Part shown: piece by piece, positions 8,135 to 18,820 of the stretch
Layout of the letters: each line of letters begins with the position of its first letter
How positions within the stretch are numbered: the stretch's first letter is position 1
Source of the DNA: Pullichristensenella sp963930055
GTDB lineage: Bacteria; Bacillota; Clostridia; Christensenellales; Aristaeellaceae
DNA length: 64,000 nucleotides
NCBI GenBank assembly: GCA_963930055.1
Contig: CAWVKS010000007.1
Location: forward strand, 1-64,000
Reading direction: 5' to 3'
Translations under genes and position numbers: made by a program
The notes under the pieces: generated by a model
Databases searched by the model: none
The model's input: only the letters and a program-made list of their open reading frames with translations
Told to the model about the DNA's origin: nothing

Positions 8135-9521
8135 ATGCTATCCCGTTTGATCGCTGAACAGGCGCTCGCCGCCGCCTTAAAGACCGGCGGCGACTTTGCC
8201 GAAATATTCTGTGAAGATACGCGCTCCAGCAGCCTGACGCTCAACGCCGGCGCCATCGAAACGGCGCTCACGGGGCGCAGCGCCGGGGCGGGCGTGCGCG
8301 TGTACAAGGGCTTTCCAGCGTCTATGTGTTCACCAACGACGTCTCCCTTTCCGGCCTTGTGCGCGCGGCGCAGAAGGCGGCGGACGCCATCGGTTCCGCC
8401 GACCCGCACAGTGGACGTGCGCCTGACCGGCGCTATCCCCCGCAACATACACGCCATCGCCCAACTGCCCATGGACGTGCCCGGGGACGCGGCGCGCGCG
8501 GGTGGTCAAGGCGCCGACGCCGCCGCCCGCGCCGTGTCCGCGGAGGTGAGCCAGGTGACGGCGCGCCTCTATGACTGGGAGACGGACGTGGTCATCGCCA
8601 ACAGCGAAGGCTTGCTCGTCCCCCGACCGCCGCGTCTACACCCGCCTGGCGCTGACGGCGGTGGCTTCCGCAGGCGGCGAGAGCCAGACCGGCAGCTACA
8701 ATCCCGGGGCGATGATGGGCTTTGAATTGTTCGACGGCCGCGTGGACCCCGAGGAGGTGGGCCGCCGCGCCGCGAAACAGGCCGTGACCATGCTGCACGC
8801 CGAGCCCTGCCCGGCGGGGGTGATGTGCGCGGTCATCGACAAGGGCTTTGGCGGCGTCATCTTCCACGAGGCCTGCGGGCACTCGCTGGAAGCAACGGCG
8901 GTGGCCTTCGGCAATTCCGAGTTCGCCGGCAAGCTGGGGCAGCAGATCGCTTCCCCCATCGTCACCGCCATCGACGACGGCACCATGGAAAATGAATGGG
9001 GCTCCATCAACATAGACGACGAGGGCAATCCCGCCACACGGCTGGTGCTCATTGAAAACGGCGTCCCTCAAAAAACTACATGGTCGACCGCCTCAACGGC
9101 CGGCGCATGGGCATGGCCGTCACCGCAGCGCCCGGCGGCAGGACTACACCTGCGCGCCCACTTCGCGCATGCGCAACACGTTCATTCGCCCCAGGAAACG
9201 ACGACGAGGAAGAAATCATCTCCTCCATGGGCGACGGGCTGTACGCCAGGGCCATGGGCGGCGGCTCGGTCAACCCCATCACCGGGGGAGTTCAACTTCG
9301 CCGTTTCCGAGGGCTACCTTGTGAAGGGCGGCAGGATCGACCGCCCCGTGCGCGGGGCGACGCTCATCGGCAAGGGCGCGGACATACTCAAAAAGATCGA
9401 CCGCGTGGGCAAGACGTTGGAACTTGGGCAGGGCATGTGCGGCTCGGTGAGCGGCAGCATACCCGTCAACGTGGGCCAGCCGATGATCCGCGTGACCGAC
9501 ATCACCGTGGGAGGGCGCTGA
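8135..9521 (+). CDS. tldD: TldD metalloprotease subunit (frame-disrupted)
   Basis: ATG 8135, preceded by AGGAGG, 12 bp after the response regulator. Recognised by the TldD zinc motif HEACGH (in GGVIFHEACGHSLEATAV), the N-terminal AEIFCEDTRSSSLTLNAGAIE and the C-terminal GEFNFAVSEGYLVKGGRIDRPVRGATLIGKG..LGQGMCGSVSGSIPVNVGQPMIRVTDITVGG. TldD is the catalytic half of the TldD-TldE heterodimer, a metalloprotease that degrades unfolded peptides and matures some RiPPs. Breaks occur near 8310, 8400, 8505, 8620, 9065, between 9110 and 9200, and near 9287. The central stretch is long enough in one frame to make the call certain. Confidence 0.9.
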
Positions 9522-9522
9522 G

Positions 9523-10896
9523 ATGGAGCGAAGCGAATTTTATCAGCTTCTGTTCAAGCGGGCGAAGGAGGCGGGCTTTTCCGCCTGCGAGGCCTATTAC
9601 GCCGCCGGGGAGAGCTTTTCCGTGACTGTGTTCGGCGGCGAGATCACCGACTATTCCGCCTCTGAGAGCTGCGGGCTGGCTTTCGCGGCCTCGTGGACGG
9701 CAGGATGGGCTACGCCTCCACGCAGGCGCTGGACGAGGATTCCATCGCCCTGCTGGTGGAAGGCGCGCGGGAGAACGCGCGGCTCATCGAGTGCGGGGAC
9801 GAGCAGTTCCTCTTTGCCGGGGGCGGAGAAGTACGCCGAGGTATGCAACGATAACCCCGACATCGACGACGTCCCCGTGACGGAGAAGATCCACCTTTGC
9901 AAATCCGCTGGAGACCATGGCCGTGGGCATGGACGCGCGCGTGCGCCGCGAGGCCGAGGCGGGCGTGATTCAGCGAGTCCGGCGAAGTGGAGATCGTCAA
10001 CACGCTCGGCCTAAATGTGCGCCACCGCTCCAACATCATCGGCGGCTATGTGCAGCCCGTGGCCGAGGTAGATGGCCGCGTCAGCTCCGGCTCCGCGCTG
10101 TTTTTTGAAAACGACCCGGCGAAGATCGACGCGGAAAAGGCCGCCCGCGAGGCGGTGAAGGAGGCCGTGGACGGCCTGGACGCCGCAAGCGTTCCCTCGG
10201 GCAACTACCGCGTGCTTCTGAAAAACGACGCGGCCGCGCAGATGCTGCGCACGTTTTCCCGGCGTGTTCTCCGCCGGACCGCGCCCAGAAGGGGCTTTTC
10301 GCTGCTCAAAGGGCGCGAGGGCGAGAAGATCGCCGCGGGGTGTCTGACCATCGCGGACGAGCCGCCACCTGCCAGGGCAGGCCGCCTCCACGCCCTTCGA
10401 TGGCGAGGGCGTGCCCACTTTCCGCAAGGAGGTCGTCTCCGGGGGCGTTTTAAAGACGCTTTTGCACAACCTCAAGACCGCGAAAAAAACAGGGCGTGGA
10501 GACGACGGGCAAACACTAGATCGCGTGTTCTGCCGCGGCGGCTACGCCTCGCCCGTGGGCGTGGCGCCGTCCAACTTCTGCGTGCAGCCCTCGAAGTTCA
10601 CCTTTGAGGACATGCTCGACCTCCTGGGCGACGGTCTGTTCATCACCGACCTGCAGGGCTGGCACGCCGGCGCGGACGCGGTGAGCGGCGATTTTTCCCT
10701 GCCCGCGCGCGGCTACCGTGTGGAAAATGGCAAAATCGCCGGCTGCGTAAACCAGATCACAGTGGCGGGCAACTTCTTTGCGCTGCTCAAAAGCGTGGAA
10801 GCCGTGGGCGGCGATTTGAAGTTCTCCGCGCCTTCGGCAAGCGCTTTTGCCAGCCCATCGCTGCTCATCCCGGCGCTCTCGGTGGCGGGAAAATAA
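9523..10896 (+). CDS. pmbA: TldE/PmbA metalloprotease partner subunit (frame-disrupted)
   Basis: Starts one base after the tldD stop (TGAG ATG). Joined frames read MERSEFYQLLFKRAKEAGFSACEAYYAAGESFSVTVFGGEITDYS, then VEIVNTLGLNVRHRSNIIGGYVQPVAEVDGRVSSGSALFFENDPAKID, and finish with ASPVGVAPSNFCVQPSKFTFEDMLDLLGDGLFITDLQGWHAGADAVSGDFSLPARGYRVENGKIAGCVNQITVAGNF. This is TldE/PmbA, which lacks the zinc site and pairs with TldD. At least six frame breaks lie before about 10515 and none after it, so the right border of the indel-rich block falls inside this gene. Confidence 0.9.
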
Positions 10897-10942
10897 CCGT
10901 TTTGACACAATTTTTTCGTCGCATTGCCCCGTTTGTAACCCC

Positions 10943-10976
10943 GATCCCCGGCAAATCAAGTTGATTTCCGGGGATC
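10943..10976 (+). promoter_or_regulatory. Near-perfect palindrome overlapping the LCP promoter -35
   Basis: GATCCCCGG (10943-10951) plus AAATCA mirrors TGATTT plus CCGGGGATC (10962-10976) with one bulged C and a 3-nt loop. It covers the -35 hexamer at 10961-10966, as a repressor operator would. Confidence 0.55.
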
Positions 10977-10989
10977 AGATGTGTATAAT
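10961..10989 (+). promoter_or_regulatory. Sigma-A promoter of the LCP gene
   Basis: TTGATT (10961-10966), a 17-bp spacer and a perfect TATAAT (10984-10989), 43 bp before the start codon. Confidence 0.8.
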
Positions 10990-11032
10990 GGTACCGTATA
11001 TGCAAACCCTGATGATTAAGGAGATGGATTCC

Positions 11033-12361
11033 ATGGCAGATCGTCGGCCTCCGCAGCGGCCTGTATCGTCCACGGCGCGGCGAACCGCGCCGGGCGGCGC
11101 ACGGCCCTCCGGCTCCCGGCCCTCCGGCGCACGGCCCTCGGGATACCGCCCCTCCGGCGCGCGGCCTTCGGGCGGCGCGGCGCCCCGGCGCAATCCCCCG
11201 CAACGCGGTGGCAGGCGCGCAAGCGGACGCTTTTACGTATTCCTCGGCATACTGGCGCTCATTATCGTCGCCGTGGTGCTGCTCATCTGGCGGCCGTGGG
11301 CGACGAACCCCGACCCGGGGGAAGCGGTGGTCGCCGTAACGGCCACGCCGGCGGCGATGGCCCCGGCGGCAGACGCGACCGTCGCCCCGGACGCGCAGAC
11401 GGGCGCGGGCGACGCGGCGCAGCAGGGCTCGACGCCCCTGAGCGAGCTCCTGGGCAGCGAAAACACCGAAATCGCCGGCCTGACCGACGACCAGATGGTG
11501 CAGGTGACGGACCTGGCGGTGAACACCGGCCTCTCCCCCGAATGGCAGAACATACTGCTGCTGGGCGTCGACCAGCGCATGCAGGATGAGAGCTGCCGTT
11601 CGGATACGATGATCATCTGCTCGATCAACACGGAGACTTCCGAGGTGAAGCTGACTTCGCTGATGCGCGACATGGCCGTGGAGTTCACCGAGCTGGGCGC
11701 GAACAACGGCACCTACCGCCTCAACGCCGCCAACTACTTCGGCGGGCCGGAGCTGACGATGCGCACCATCAACCAGCTCTTGGGCATGAACATTGAAAAA
11801 TACGTGCTGGTCAACTTTACCGGCTTTACGCAGATCTGCGAGGCGCTGGGCGGCATCGAGATGGACATCACCCAGGAAGAGATGGAGCAGATCAACCACA
11901 ATGCCTACGGCCAGTATCAGATCGCCAAGGAGAACGGCTGGGACGAGAGCAACCTCATCAGCACCAACCACGACCTGACCGAGTATGGCGAGAACGTCCA
12001 CCTGAACGGACGGCAGGCGCTGGCCTACGCCCGTATCCGCAAGATCGACAGCGACTGGGAGCGCACCAATCGCCAGCGCAAGGTGCTGGTGGCGATGATG
12101 GAAAAGATGCGCGGCACCAACGCCATGCAGCTGTTGCAGCTGGGCATGACGCTGCAGCAGTACGTCGAGACGAACATGACGCTGGAAGAGATCATCAACA
12201 TTGCCGACAAGGTGCTCAACAGCGGCCTGGACGGCGCGGAGACGATGGTGCTCCCCGTGACGGACACCTACGTGCAGGAGACGCGCAACAACCAGTCCAT
12301 GTTCTACGATGTGGATTGGACGACCAACGCGCGCGAACTGCAGAACTTCATTTACTACTGA
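11033..12361 (+). CDS. LytR-CpsA-Psr (LCP) family cell-wall glycopolymer ligase
   Basis: 442 aa. ATG 11033 (MADRRPPQ) is 9 nt after AAGGAG; the ATG at 11024 is too close to the Shine-Dalgarno. The order is a cytoplasmic, Arg/Pro/Ser/Gly-rich N-terminus with repeated RPSG units (residues about 20-50), one transmembrane helix (YVFLGILALIIVAVVLLIW), a Thr/Ala-rich linker, then the extracellular LCP domain. That domain shows NILLLGVDQR, SDTMIICSINTETSEVKLTSLMRD, RLNAANYFGGPELTMRTINQLLGMNIEKYVLVNFTGF and ALAYARIRKIDSDWERTNRQRKVL, carrying the Asp and Arg residues that bind the polyprenyl pyrophosphate. LCP enzymes attach teichoic acids or capsule to peptidoglycan. Monocistronic: own promoter and terminator. 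Confidence 0.93.
   Translation: MADRRPPQRPVSSTARRTAPGGARPSGSRPSGARPSGYRPSGARPSGGAAPRRNPPQRGGRRASGRFYVFLGILALIIVAVVLLIWRPWATNPDPGEAVVAVTATPAAMAPAADATVAPDAQTGAGDAAQQGSTPLSELLGSENTEIAGLTDDQMVQVTDLAVNTGLSPEWQNILLLGVDQRMQDESCRSDTMIICSINTETSEVKLTSLMRDMAVEFTELGANNGTYRLNAANYFGGPELTMRTINQLLGMNIEKYVLVNFTGFTQICEALGGIEMDITQEEMEQINHNAYGQYQIAKENGWDESNLISTNHDLTEYGENVHLNGRQALAYARIRKIDSDWERTNRQRKVLVAMMEKMRGTNAMQLLQLGMTLQQYVETNMTLEEIINIADKVLNSGLDGAETMVLPVTDTYVQETRNNQSMFYDVDWTTNARELQNFIYY
11094..11175 (+). repeat. Short in-frame tandem repeats coding RPSGx units
   Basis: About five degenerate 15-bp units code GSRPSGARPSGYRPSGARPSG in the cytoplasmic tail of the LCP protein. Confidence 0.7.
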
Positions 12362-12368
12362 CCCCCTT

Positions 12369-12396
12369 GCCCGCGGCAGAGACCGCGGGCTTTTTT
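12369..12396 (+). terminator. Rho-independent terminator after the LCP gene
   Basis: Perfect 8-bp stem GCCCGCGG/CCGCGGGC with a 6-nt loop and six T. Confidence 0.9.
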
Positions 12397-12429
12397 CTGC
12401 CCGTACATCGTCAGCGTGCCCCAAGGCGA

Positions 12430-12531
12430 ATGTTCGCGTTTTTTCCGAACTTTTAATGCTTTTGATAGTCCAACGTTCGTTGACAAGAGCGGATGTAATG
12501 TATATCATGGTTTTGTCACGATCAATGTTCG
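12430..12531 (+). promoter_or_regulatory. Candidate purine operator: four GTTCG/CGAAC half-sites around the pur promoter
   Basis: GTTCG at 12432, 12475 and 12527, and CGAAC at 12446-12450, in AATGTTCG, TTCCGAACTTTT and CAATGTTCGTAAA contexts. These resemble the Bacillus PurBox core (CCGAAC, inverse GTTCGG). One lies just before the -35 and one downstream of the -10. Assignment to a PurR-like regulator is inference; the spacing does not match the Bacillus arrangement. Confidence 0.4.
12480..12508 (+). promoter_or_regulatory. Sigma-A promoter of the pur operon
   Basis: Perfect TTGACA (12480-12485), a 17-bp spacer and TATCAT (12503-12508), 41 bp before purE. Confidence 0.85.
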
Positions 12532-12549
12532 TAAACAGGAGGGATCACT

Positions 12550-13047
<498 letters not shown>

Positions 13048-13059
13048 CGGGAGGGCACC

Positions 13060-13770
13060 ATGGAAAAGACGAATCTTTTGTATGAAGGCAAGGCCAAGAA
13101 GGTTTACGAGACCAACGACCCCTCTTTGCTGATCGTAGATTACAAGGACGACGCCACCGCCTTCAACGGCCTGAAAAAGGGCACCATCGCCGGCAAGGGC
13201 GAGATCAACAACCGCGTGACCAACCACCTGATGAAGCTGCTGGAGAAAAACGGCGTCCCCACGCACTTCGTGGAGGAGCTTTCCCCGCGCGAGACGGCGG
13301 TCAAGCGCGTTTCCATCGTGCCGCTTGAGGTCATCGTGCGCAACATCGCCGCCGGTTCTCTGGCCAAGCGTCTGGGCCTTGCCGAAGGCACGAAGATGAA
13401 AAAGACCGTGCTCGAGTTCTGCTACAAGGACGACGAATTGGGCGACCCGATGGTCAACGAGTATCACATACTCGCCATGGAGTACTGCACGGAGGAAGAA
13501 TTGAAGCTCATCAGCCAGTACGCGCTGAAGGTCAATGAAGTGCTTTCCGCCTATCTCAAGGATCTGGGCATCGAACTGATCGACTTCAAATTGGAGTTTG
13601 GCCGTCTGGCGGACGGCACCATCGTGCTGGCGGATGAAATTTCCCCGGACACCTGCCGCTTCTGGGACAGCGCCACCGGCGAAAAGCTGGACAAGGATCG
13701 CTTCCGCCGCGACCTCGGCCACGTCGAGGACGCCTACCACGAGATCCTGCGCCGCCTGATGGGCGAATAA
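13060..13770 (+). CDS. purC: SAICAR synthetase PurC
   Basis: 236 aa, the normal length. ATG 13060. Motifs: LLYEGKAKKVYETND (ATP-binding loop), DYKDDATAFNG, VPLEVIVRNIAAGSLAKRLG, LIDFKLEFGRLADGTIVLADEISPDTCRFWD and KDRFRRDLG. It joins CAIR and aspartate to make SAICAR. Purine operon, 12 bp before purF. Confidence 0.97.
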   Translation: MEKTNLLYEGKAKKVYETNDPSLLIVDYKDDATAFNGLKKGTIAGKGEINNRVTNHLMKLLEKNGVPTHFVEELSPRETAVKRVSIVPLEVIVRNIAAGSLAKRLGLAEGTKMKKTVLEFCYKDDELGDPMVNEYHILAMEYCTEEELKLISQYALKVNEVLSAYLKDLGIELIDFKLEFGRLADGTIVLADEISPDTCRFWDSATGEKLDKDRFRRDLGHVEDAYHEILRRLMGE

Positions 13771-13782
13771 AGAGGGAAACGT

Positions 13783-15205
<1,423 letters not shown>

Positions 15206-15209
<4 letters not shown>

Positions 15210-16240
15210 AAAGCGCCAGTGAGAGCTACAAGCAGGCCGGCGTGGACATCACCGCCGGATACCGCGCCGTGGAACTGATGAAAAAGCACGTATCGCGCAC
15301 GGCCATCCCCGGCGTGCTGGAAGGCATCGGCGGCTTCGGCGGCCTGTTCGAGATGGACCTGACGGGCATTTCCCGCCCGGTGCTGGTTTCCGGCACGGAC
15401 GGCGTGGGCACGAAGCTGAAAATCGCCTTTCTGATGGACAAACACGACACCGTGGGCATCGACTGCGTAGCCATGTGCGTCAACGACGTGGTCTGCTGCG
15501 GGGCCAAACCCCTTCTCTTCCTCGACTACATCGCCTGCGGCAAGAACGTGCCGGAGCGCATCGCCGACATCGTCAAGGGCGTGAGCGAGGGCTGTGTGCA
15601 GGCCGGCTGCGCGCTGGTGGGCGGCGAAACCGCCGAAATGCCCGGATTCTACCCGGAAGACGAGTACGACCTGGCCGGTTTCAGCGTCGGTGCGGTTGAT
15701 CGCGCAAAGATACTCGACCGCGAACACGTGCAGGCGGGGGACGTTCTTATCGCCCTGCCCTCTTCCGGCTTGCATTCCAACGGCTTTTCGCTGGTGCGCC
15801 GCGTGTTCGATGTGGAAAACCGCAATTTGAGCATCTTCTCTGAGGAACTGGGCATGCGCGTCGGCGAGGCGCTGCTGACCCCCACGCGCATCTACGTAAA
15901 GCCCATACTCGCGCTGATGGAGAAGGTGCGCGTGCGCTCCGTCTGCCACATCACCGGCGGCGGCTTCTATGAAAACATCCCCCGCGCTCTGCCCTCGGGC
16001 CTGACGGCGCGCATCGAGAAAAAGAACGTCCAGACACCGCCCATCTTCGGCGTACTGGCCAAGCTGGGCGGCATCCCCGAGCGCGACATGTTCAACACCT
16101 TCAATATGGGCGTGGGCATGTGCGCCATCGTGCCGCAGGACGAGGCCGACGAGGCTGTGCGCGCGCTGCGCGCGGCGGGCGAAGGCGCCTACATGCTCGG
16201 CGAAGTCGTTCCCGGCGACGAAGGGGTGGAACTGGCATGA
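15206..16240 (+). CDS. purM: Phosphoribosylformylglycinamidine cyclo-ligase (AIR synthetase) PurM
   Basis: 344 aa, full length. Motifs: YKQAGVDITAGYRAVELMK, SGTDGVGTKLKIAFLMDKHDTVGIDCVAMCVNDVVCCGAKPLLFLDYIA, GGETAEMPGFY and the C-terminal ITGGGFYENIPRALP. It makes AIR from FGAM with ATP. ATGA overlaps on both sides (purF, purN) show tight translational coupling. Confidence 0.97.
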
Positions 16241-16851
16241 GCGTAAGGACGGCGGTGCTCGTCTCCGGCGGCGGCACGAATTTGCAGGCGCTCATCGACG
16301 CTTCCCGCGCGGGCAACATGCCGCACGTGGACCTCTGTCTGGTGCTCTCCAACCGCGCGGACGCCTACGCGCTTGAGCGCGCGGAGCGATCCGGCATCCC
16401 CTCGGCGGTCTGCCAGCGGGAAAAGGGCGAAGCGCGCGAGGCGTTTGAAGCGCGCATGCTGGAGGTTTTGCGCGCGCACGATGTGGAGATGCTGATTTTG
16501 GCCGGGTTCATGGCCATCCTCTCCAAAGAGTTTGTGCAGAACTATCCCGACCGCATACTCAACGTCCACCCGTCGTTGATCCCCTCGTTCTGCGGCAAGG
16601 GCTTTTACGGCCTGCGCGTCCACGAGGCGGCGCTTACCTACGGCGTGAAGGTGACGGGCGCGACGGTGCATCTGGTCAACGAAATCCCCGACGGCGGACG
16701 CATCCTTCTGCAAAAGGCCGTGGAGATCGAGCCGGGCGACACGCCCGAGGCGTTGCAGCGCCGCGTGATGGAGCAGGCCGAATGGCAGCTTCTGCCCCGC
16801 GCGGCGGAAATGGTGGCCAAGGAATTGGAGGAAAAACGATGCAGAAACTGA
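16237..16851 (+). CDS. purN: Phosphoribosylglycinamide formyltransferase PurN
   Basis: 204 aa. The start ATG 16237 overlaps the purM stop (ATGA). Motifs: VLVSGGGTNLQALIDAS (GAR-binding loop), LAGFMAILSKEFV and the catalytic NVHPSLIPSFCGKGFYG with Asn and His, then TGATVHLVNEIPDGGRILLQKAV with the catalytic Asp. It transfers formyl from 10-formyl-THF to GAR. Overlaps the next gene by 13 bp. Confidence 0.95.
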   Translation: MSVRTAVLVSGGGTNLQALIDASRAGNMPHVDLCLVLSNRADAYALERAERSGIPSAVCQREKGEAREAFEARMLEVLRAHDVEMLILAGFMAILSKEFVQNYPDRILNVHPSLIPSFCGKGFYGLRVHEAALTYGVKVTGATVHLVNEIPDGGRILLQKAVEIEPGDTPEALQRRVMEQAEWQLLPRAAEMVAKELEEKRCRN

Positions 16852-17555
16852 CCATCGCCCAGGCTGTGGGCGCGACTTCCTATCCCGGACGCGGCATACT
16901 CGCCGGCAAGACCCCGGACGGCACGCGGCTGTTTCTGGCCTACTTCATCATGGGCCGCAGCGTCAACAGCCGCAACCGCGTGTTTGTGGAGGACGGCGAA
17001 GGGCTGCGCACCCGCGCCTTCAACCCCTCGAAATTGTCCGACCCTTCCCTCATCATCTATGCGCCCGTGCGCGTGCTGGGAAACAGGATCATCGTCACCA
17101 ACGGCGACCAGACCGACACCGTGTATGAGGCGCTGCAAAATGGCGGCACGTTCGTCTCGGCGCTGAAAACGCGCACCTTCGAGCCGGACGCGCCCAACTT
17201 CACCCCCCGCATCAGCGCCATGGCCACGCTGGAAAACGGCGATTTTTCGCTGGAGATGAGCGTTTTGAAGGCCGCGGACGCGGCGGGCAAGGCGGCGCTC
17301 AAGTGCTTCTACGCCTACGACGGCGTGGAGGCCGGGGAGGCGTGCTTCATCCACACCTACACAGGCGACGGCAGCCCCCTGCCCTCCTTTGCGGGCGAGC
17401 CGGAGCACGTGAGCCTGCCCGAGGGCTGCGTGAACTGCCTGACCGAGGCGGTGTGGAACGCCCTTAACAGGGAAAACCGTGTCTCTTTGTGGACGCGCAC
17501 CATCGACCTGCGCACCGGCGAGGTCCGCACGCGCATCGTCAACGCCAACGAATAA
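16839..17555 (+). CDS. purO: IMP cyclohydrolase, PurO-like
   Basis: 238 aa, ATG 16839 with GGAGG upstream inside purN. The sequence MQKLTIAQAVGATSYPGRGILAGKTPDGTRLFLAYFIMGRSVNSRNRVF fits the IMP cyclohydrolase-like PurO family, first defined in archaea and also seen in some Clostridia. It closes FAICAR to IMP. Its place directly before a PurH-like protein that has only the transformylase half supports the role: the two genes together replace bifunctional PurH. Assignment is from motif memory plus context, not a search. Confidence 0.82.
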   Translation: MQKLTIAQAVGATSYPGRGILAGKTPDGTRLFLAYFIMGRSVNSRNRVFVEDGEGLRTRAFNPSKLSDPSLIIYAPVRVLGNRIIVTNGDQTDTVYEALQNGGTFVSALKTRTFEPDAPNFTPRISAMATLENGDFSLEMSVLKAADAAGKAALKCFYAYDGVEAGEACFIHTYTGDGSPLPSFAGEPEHVSLPEGCVNCLTEAVWNALNRENRVSLWTRTIDLRTGEVRTRIVNANE

Positions 17556-17570
17556 CAGCATACGACTTCC

Positions 17571-17598
17571 ATTCCCGCGGTGCGCGCCGTGGGAATGT
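17571..17598 (+). other. Intercistronic hairpin between purO and the AICAR transformylase gene
   Basis: CATTCCC-CGG mirrors CCG-GGGAATG around a short loop. No T-run follows, so this is an mRNA stability or processing element rather than a terminator. Confidence 0.5.
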
Positions 17599-17619
17599 GG
17601 TTTGAAAGGGAGAGGAACC

Positions 17620-18801
17620 ATGGCGCGAGAGATCGAACTCAAATACGGCGTGAACCCCAACCAGAAGCCCGCCCGCATCTTCATGGAGGAGGGCGAACTG
17701 CCCCTGAAGGTGCTTTCCGGCCGCCCCGGGTACATCAACTTCCTCGACGCGCTCAACGGCTGGCAGCTGGTGAGCGAACTCAAGCGCGCCACCGGCATGC
17801 CCGCCGCCGCGTCGTTCAAGCACGTCAGCCCCGCCGGCGCCGCCGTGGGCGAGCCCCTCGACGATGTGCTGCGCAAAATGTACTTTATCGACCCCGAGGC
17901 GGAGCTTTCCCCCCTTGCCTGCGCCTATGCGCGCGCCCGCGGCTCCGACCGCCTTTCCTCCTACGGCGATTTTATCTCCTTGAGCGACGTCTGCGACGCG
18001 GCCACGGCCAAACTCATTGCCAAGGAAGTGTCCGACGGCGTCATCGCCCCCGGCTACGAGCCGGAAGCGCTGGAGATCCTCGGCCGCAAGCGCAAGGGCA
18101 ATTACAACGTCATTGAGATCGACGAAAACTACGTGCCCGCGGCGCTGGAGCGCAAGATGTGCTTTGGCGTCACCTTCGAGCAGGGGCGCAACGCGCTGGA
18201 ACTCAACGAAAGCCTGCTTGAAAACGTCGTCACCGAAAACAAGACTCTGCCCGCGGAGGCGAAGCGCGACCTGCTCATTTCTCTCATCACCCTCAAGTAC
18301 ACGCAGTCCAACTCCGTCTGCTACGTGGTGGGCGGGCAGACCATCGGCGTGGGCGCGGGCCAGCAGTCCCGCGTACACTGCACCCGTCTGGCCGGCAACA
18401 AGGCCGACCTCTGGCAGCTCAGGCATCATCCCAAGGTACTCGCCCTGCAGTTTAGTCCCGCCCTCTCCCGCTCCGAGCGCGACAACACCATCGACCTCTA
18501 CCTCTCCAATGAGGAAAGCGGCGACGTGCTGGGCGACGAGGTCTGGCAGAACTTCTTCACCGTGCGCCCCGAGCCGTTGACGGCGGAGGAAAAGAAGGCA
18601 TATCTCGCCGGGGTCACTGGCGTGTCCCTGGGCAGCGACGCATTCTTCCCCTTTGGCGACAACATCGAGCGCGCCCACCGCAGCGGCGTTTCCTACGTGG
18701 CGCAGCCCGGCGGCTCCATCCGCGACGACCACGTGATCGATACCTGCAACAAGTACGGCATGGCCATGGCCTTTACCGGCGTGCGCCTGTTCCACCACTA
18801 A
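17620..18801 (+). CDS. Stand-alone AICAR transformylase (PurH transformylase-domain homolog)
   Basis: 393 aa, ATG 17620 after AGAGG. It starts at the AICARFT part (ELKYGVNPNQKPARIF) and lacks the N-terminal MGS-like IMP cyclohydrolase domain of PurH, which is normally over 500 aa. Catalytic features: AAASFKHVSPAGAAVG with the Lys-His pair, YTQSNSVCYVVGGQTIGVGAGQQSRVHCTRLAGNKAD, SDAFFPFGDNIERAHRSGVSYVAQPGGSIRDD and the C-terminal MAFTGVRLFHH. It formylates AICAR to FAICAR, the substrate of the PurO-like protein encoded just upstream. Confidence 0.93.
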   Translation: MAREIELKYGVNPNQKPARIFMEEGELPLKVLSGRPGYINFLDALNGWQLVSELKRATGMPAAASFKHVSPAGAAVGEPLDDVLRKMYFIDPEAELSPLACAYARARGSDRLSSYGDFISLSDVCDAATAKLIAKEVSDGVIAPGYEPEALEILGRKRKGNYNVIEIDENYVPAALERKMCFGVTFEQGRNALELNESLLENVVTENKTLPAEAKRDLLISLITLKYTQSNSVCYVVGGQTIGVGAGQQSRVHCTRLAGNKADLWQLRHHPKVLALQFSPALSRSERDNTIDLYLSNEESGDVLGDEVWQNFFTVRPEPLTAEEKKAYLAGVTGVSLGSDAFFPFGDNIERAHRSGVSYVAQPGGSIRDDHVIDTCNKYGMAMAFTGVRLFHH

Positions 18802-18820
18802 GGCGTTGGGAGGAAAGACG

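Noticed and set aside
4813..10515. Programmed frameshifting or genuine pseudogenes as the explanation for the broken genes
   Set aside because: The shifts are too many, lack slippery-site structure and affect seven unrelated genes in a row; assembly error is simpler.
10865..12508. 547-codon minus-strand frame over the LCP gene
   Set aside because: Shadow of the LCP coding strand with low-complexity sequence and no ribosome binding site.
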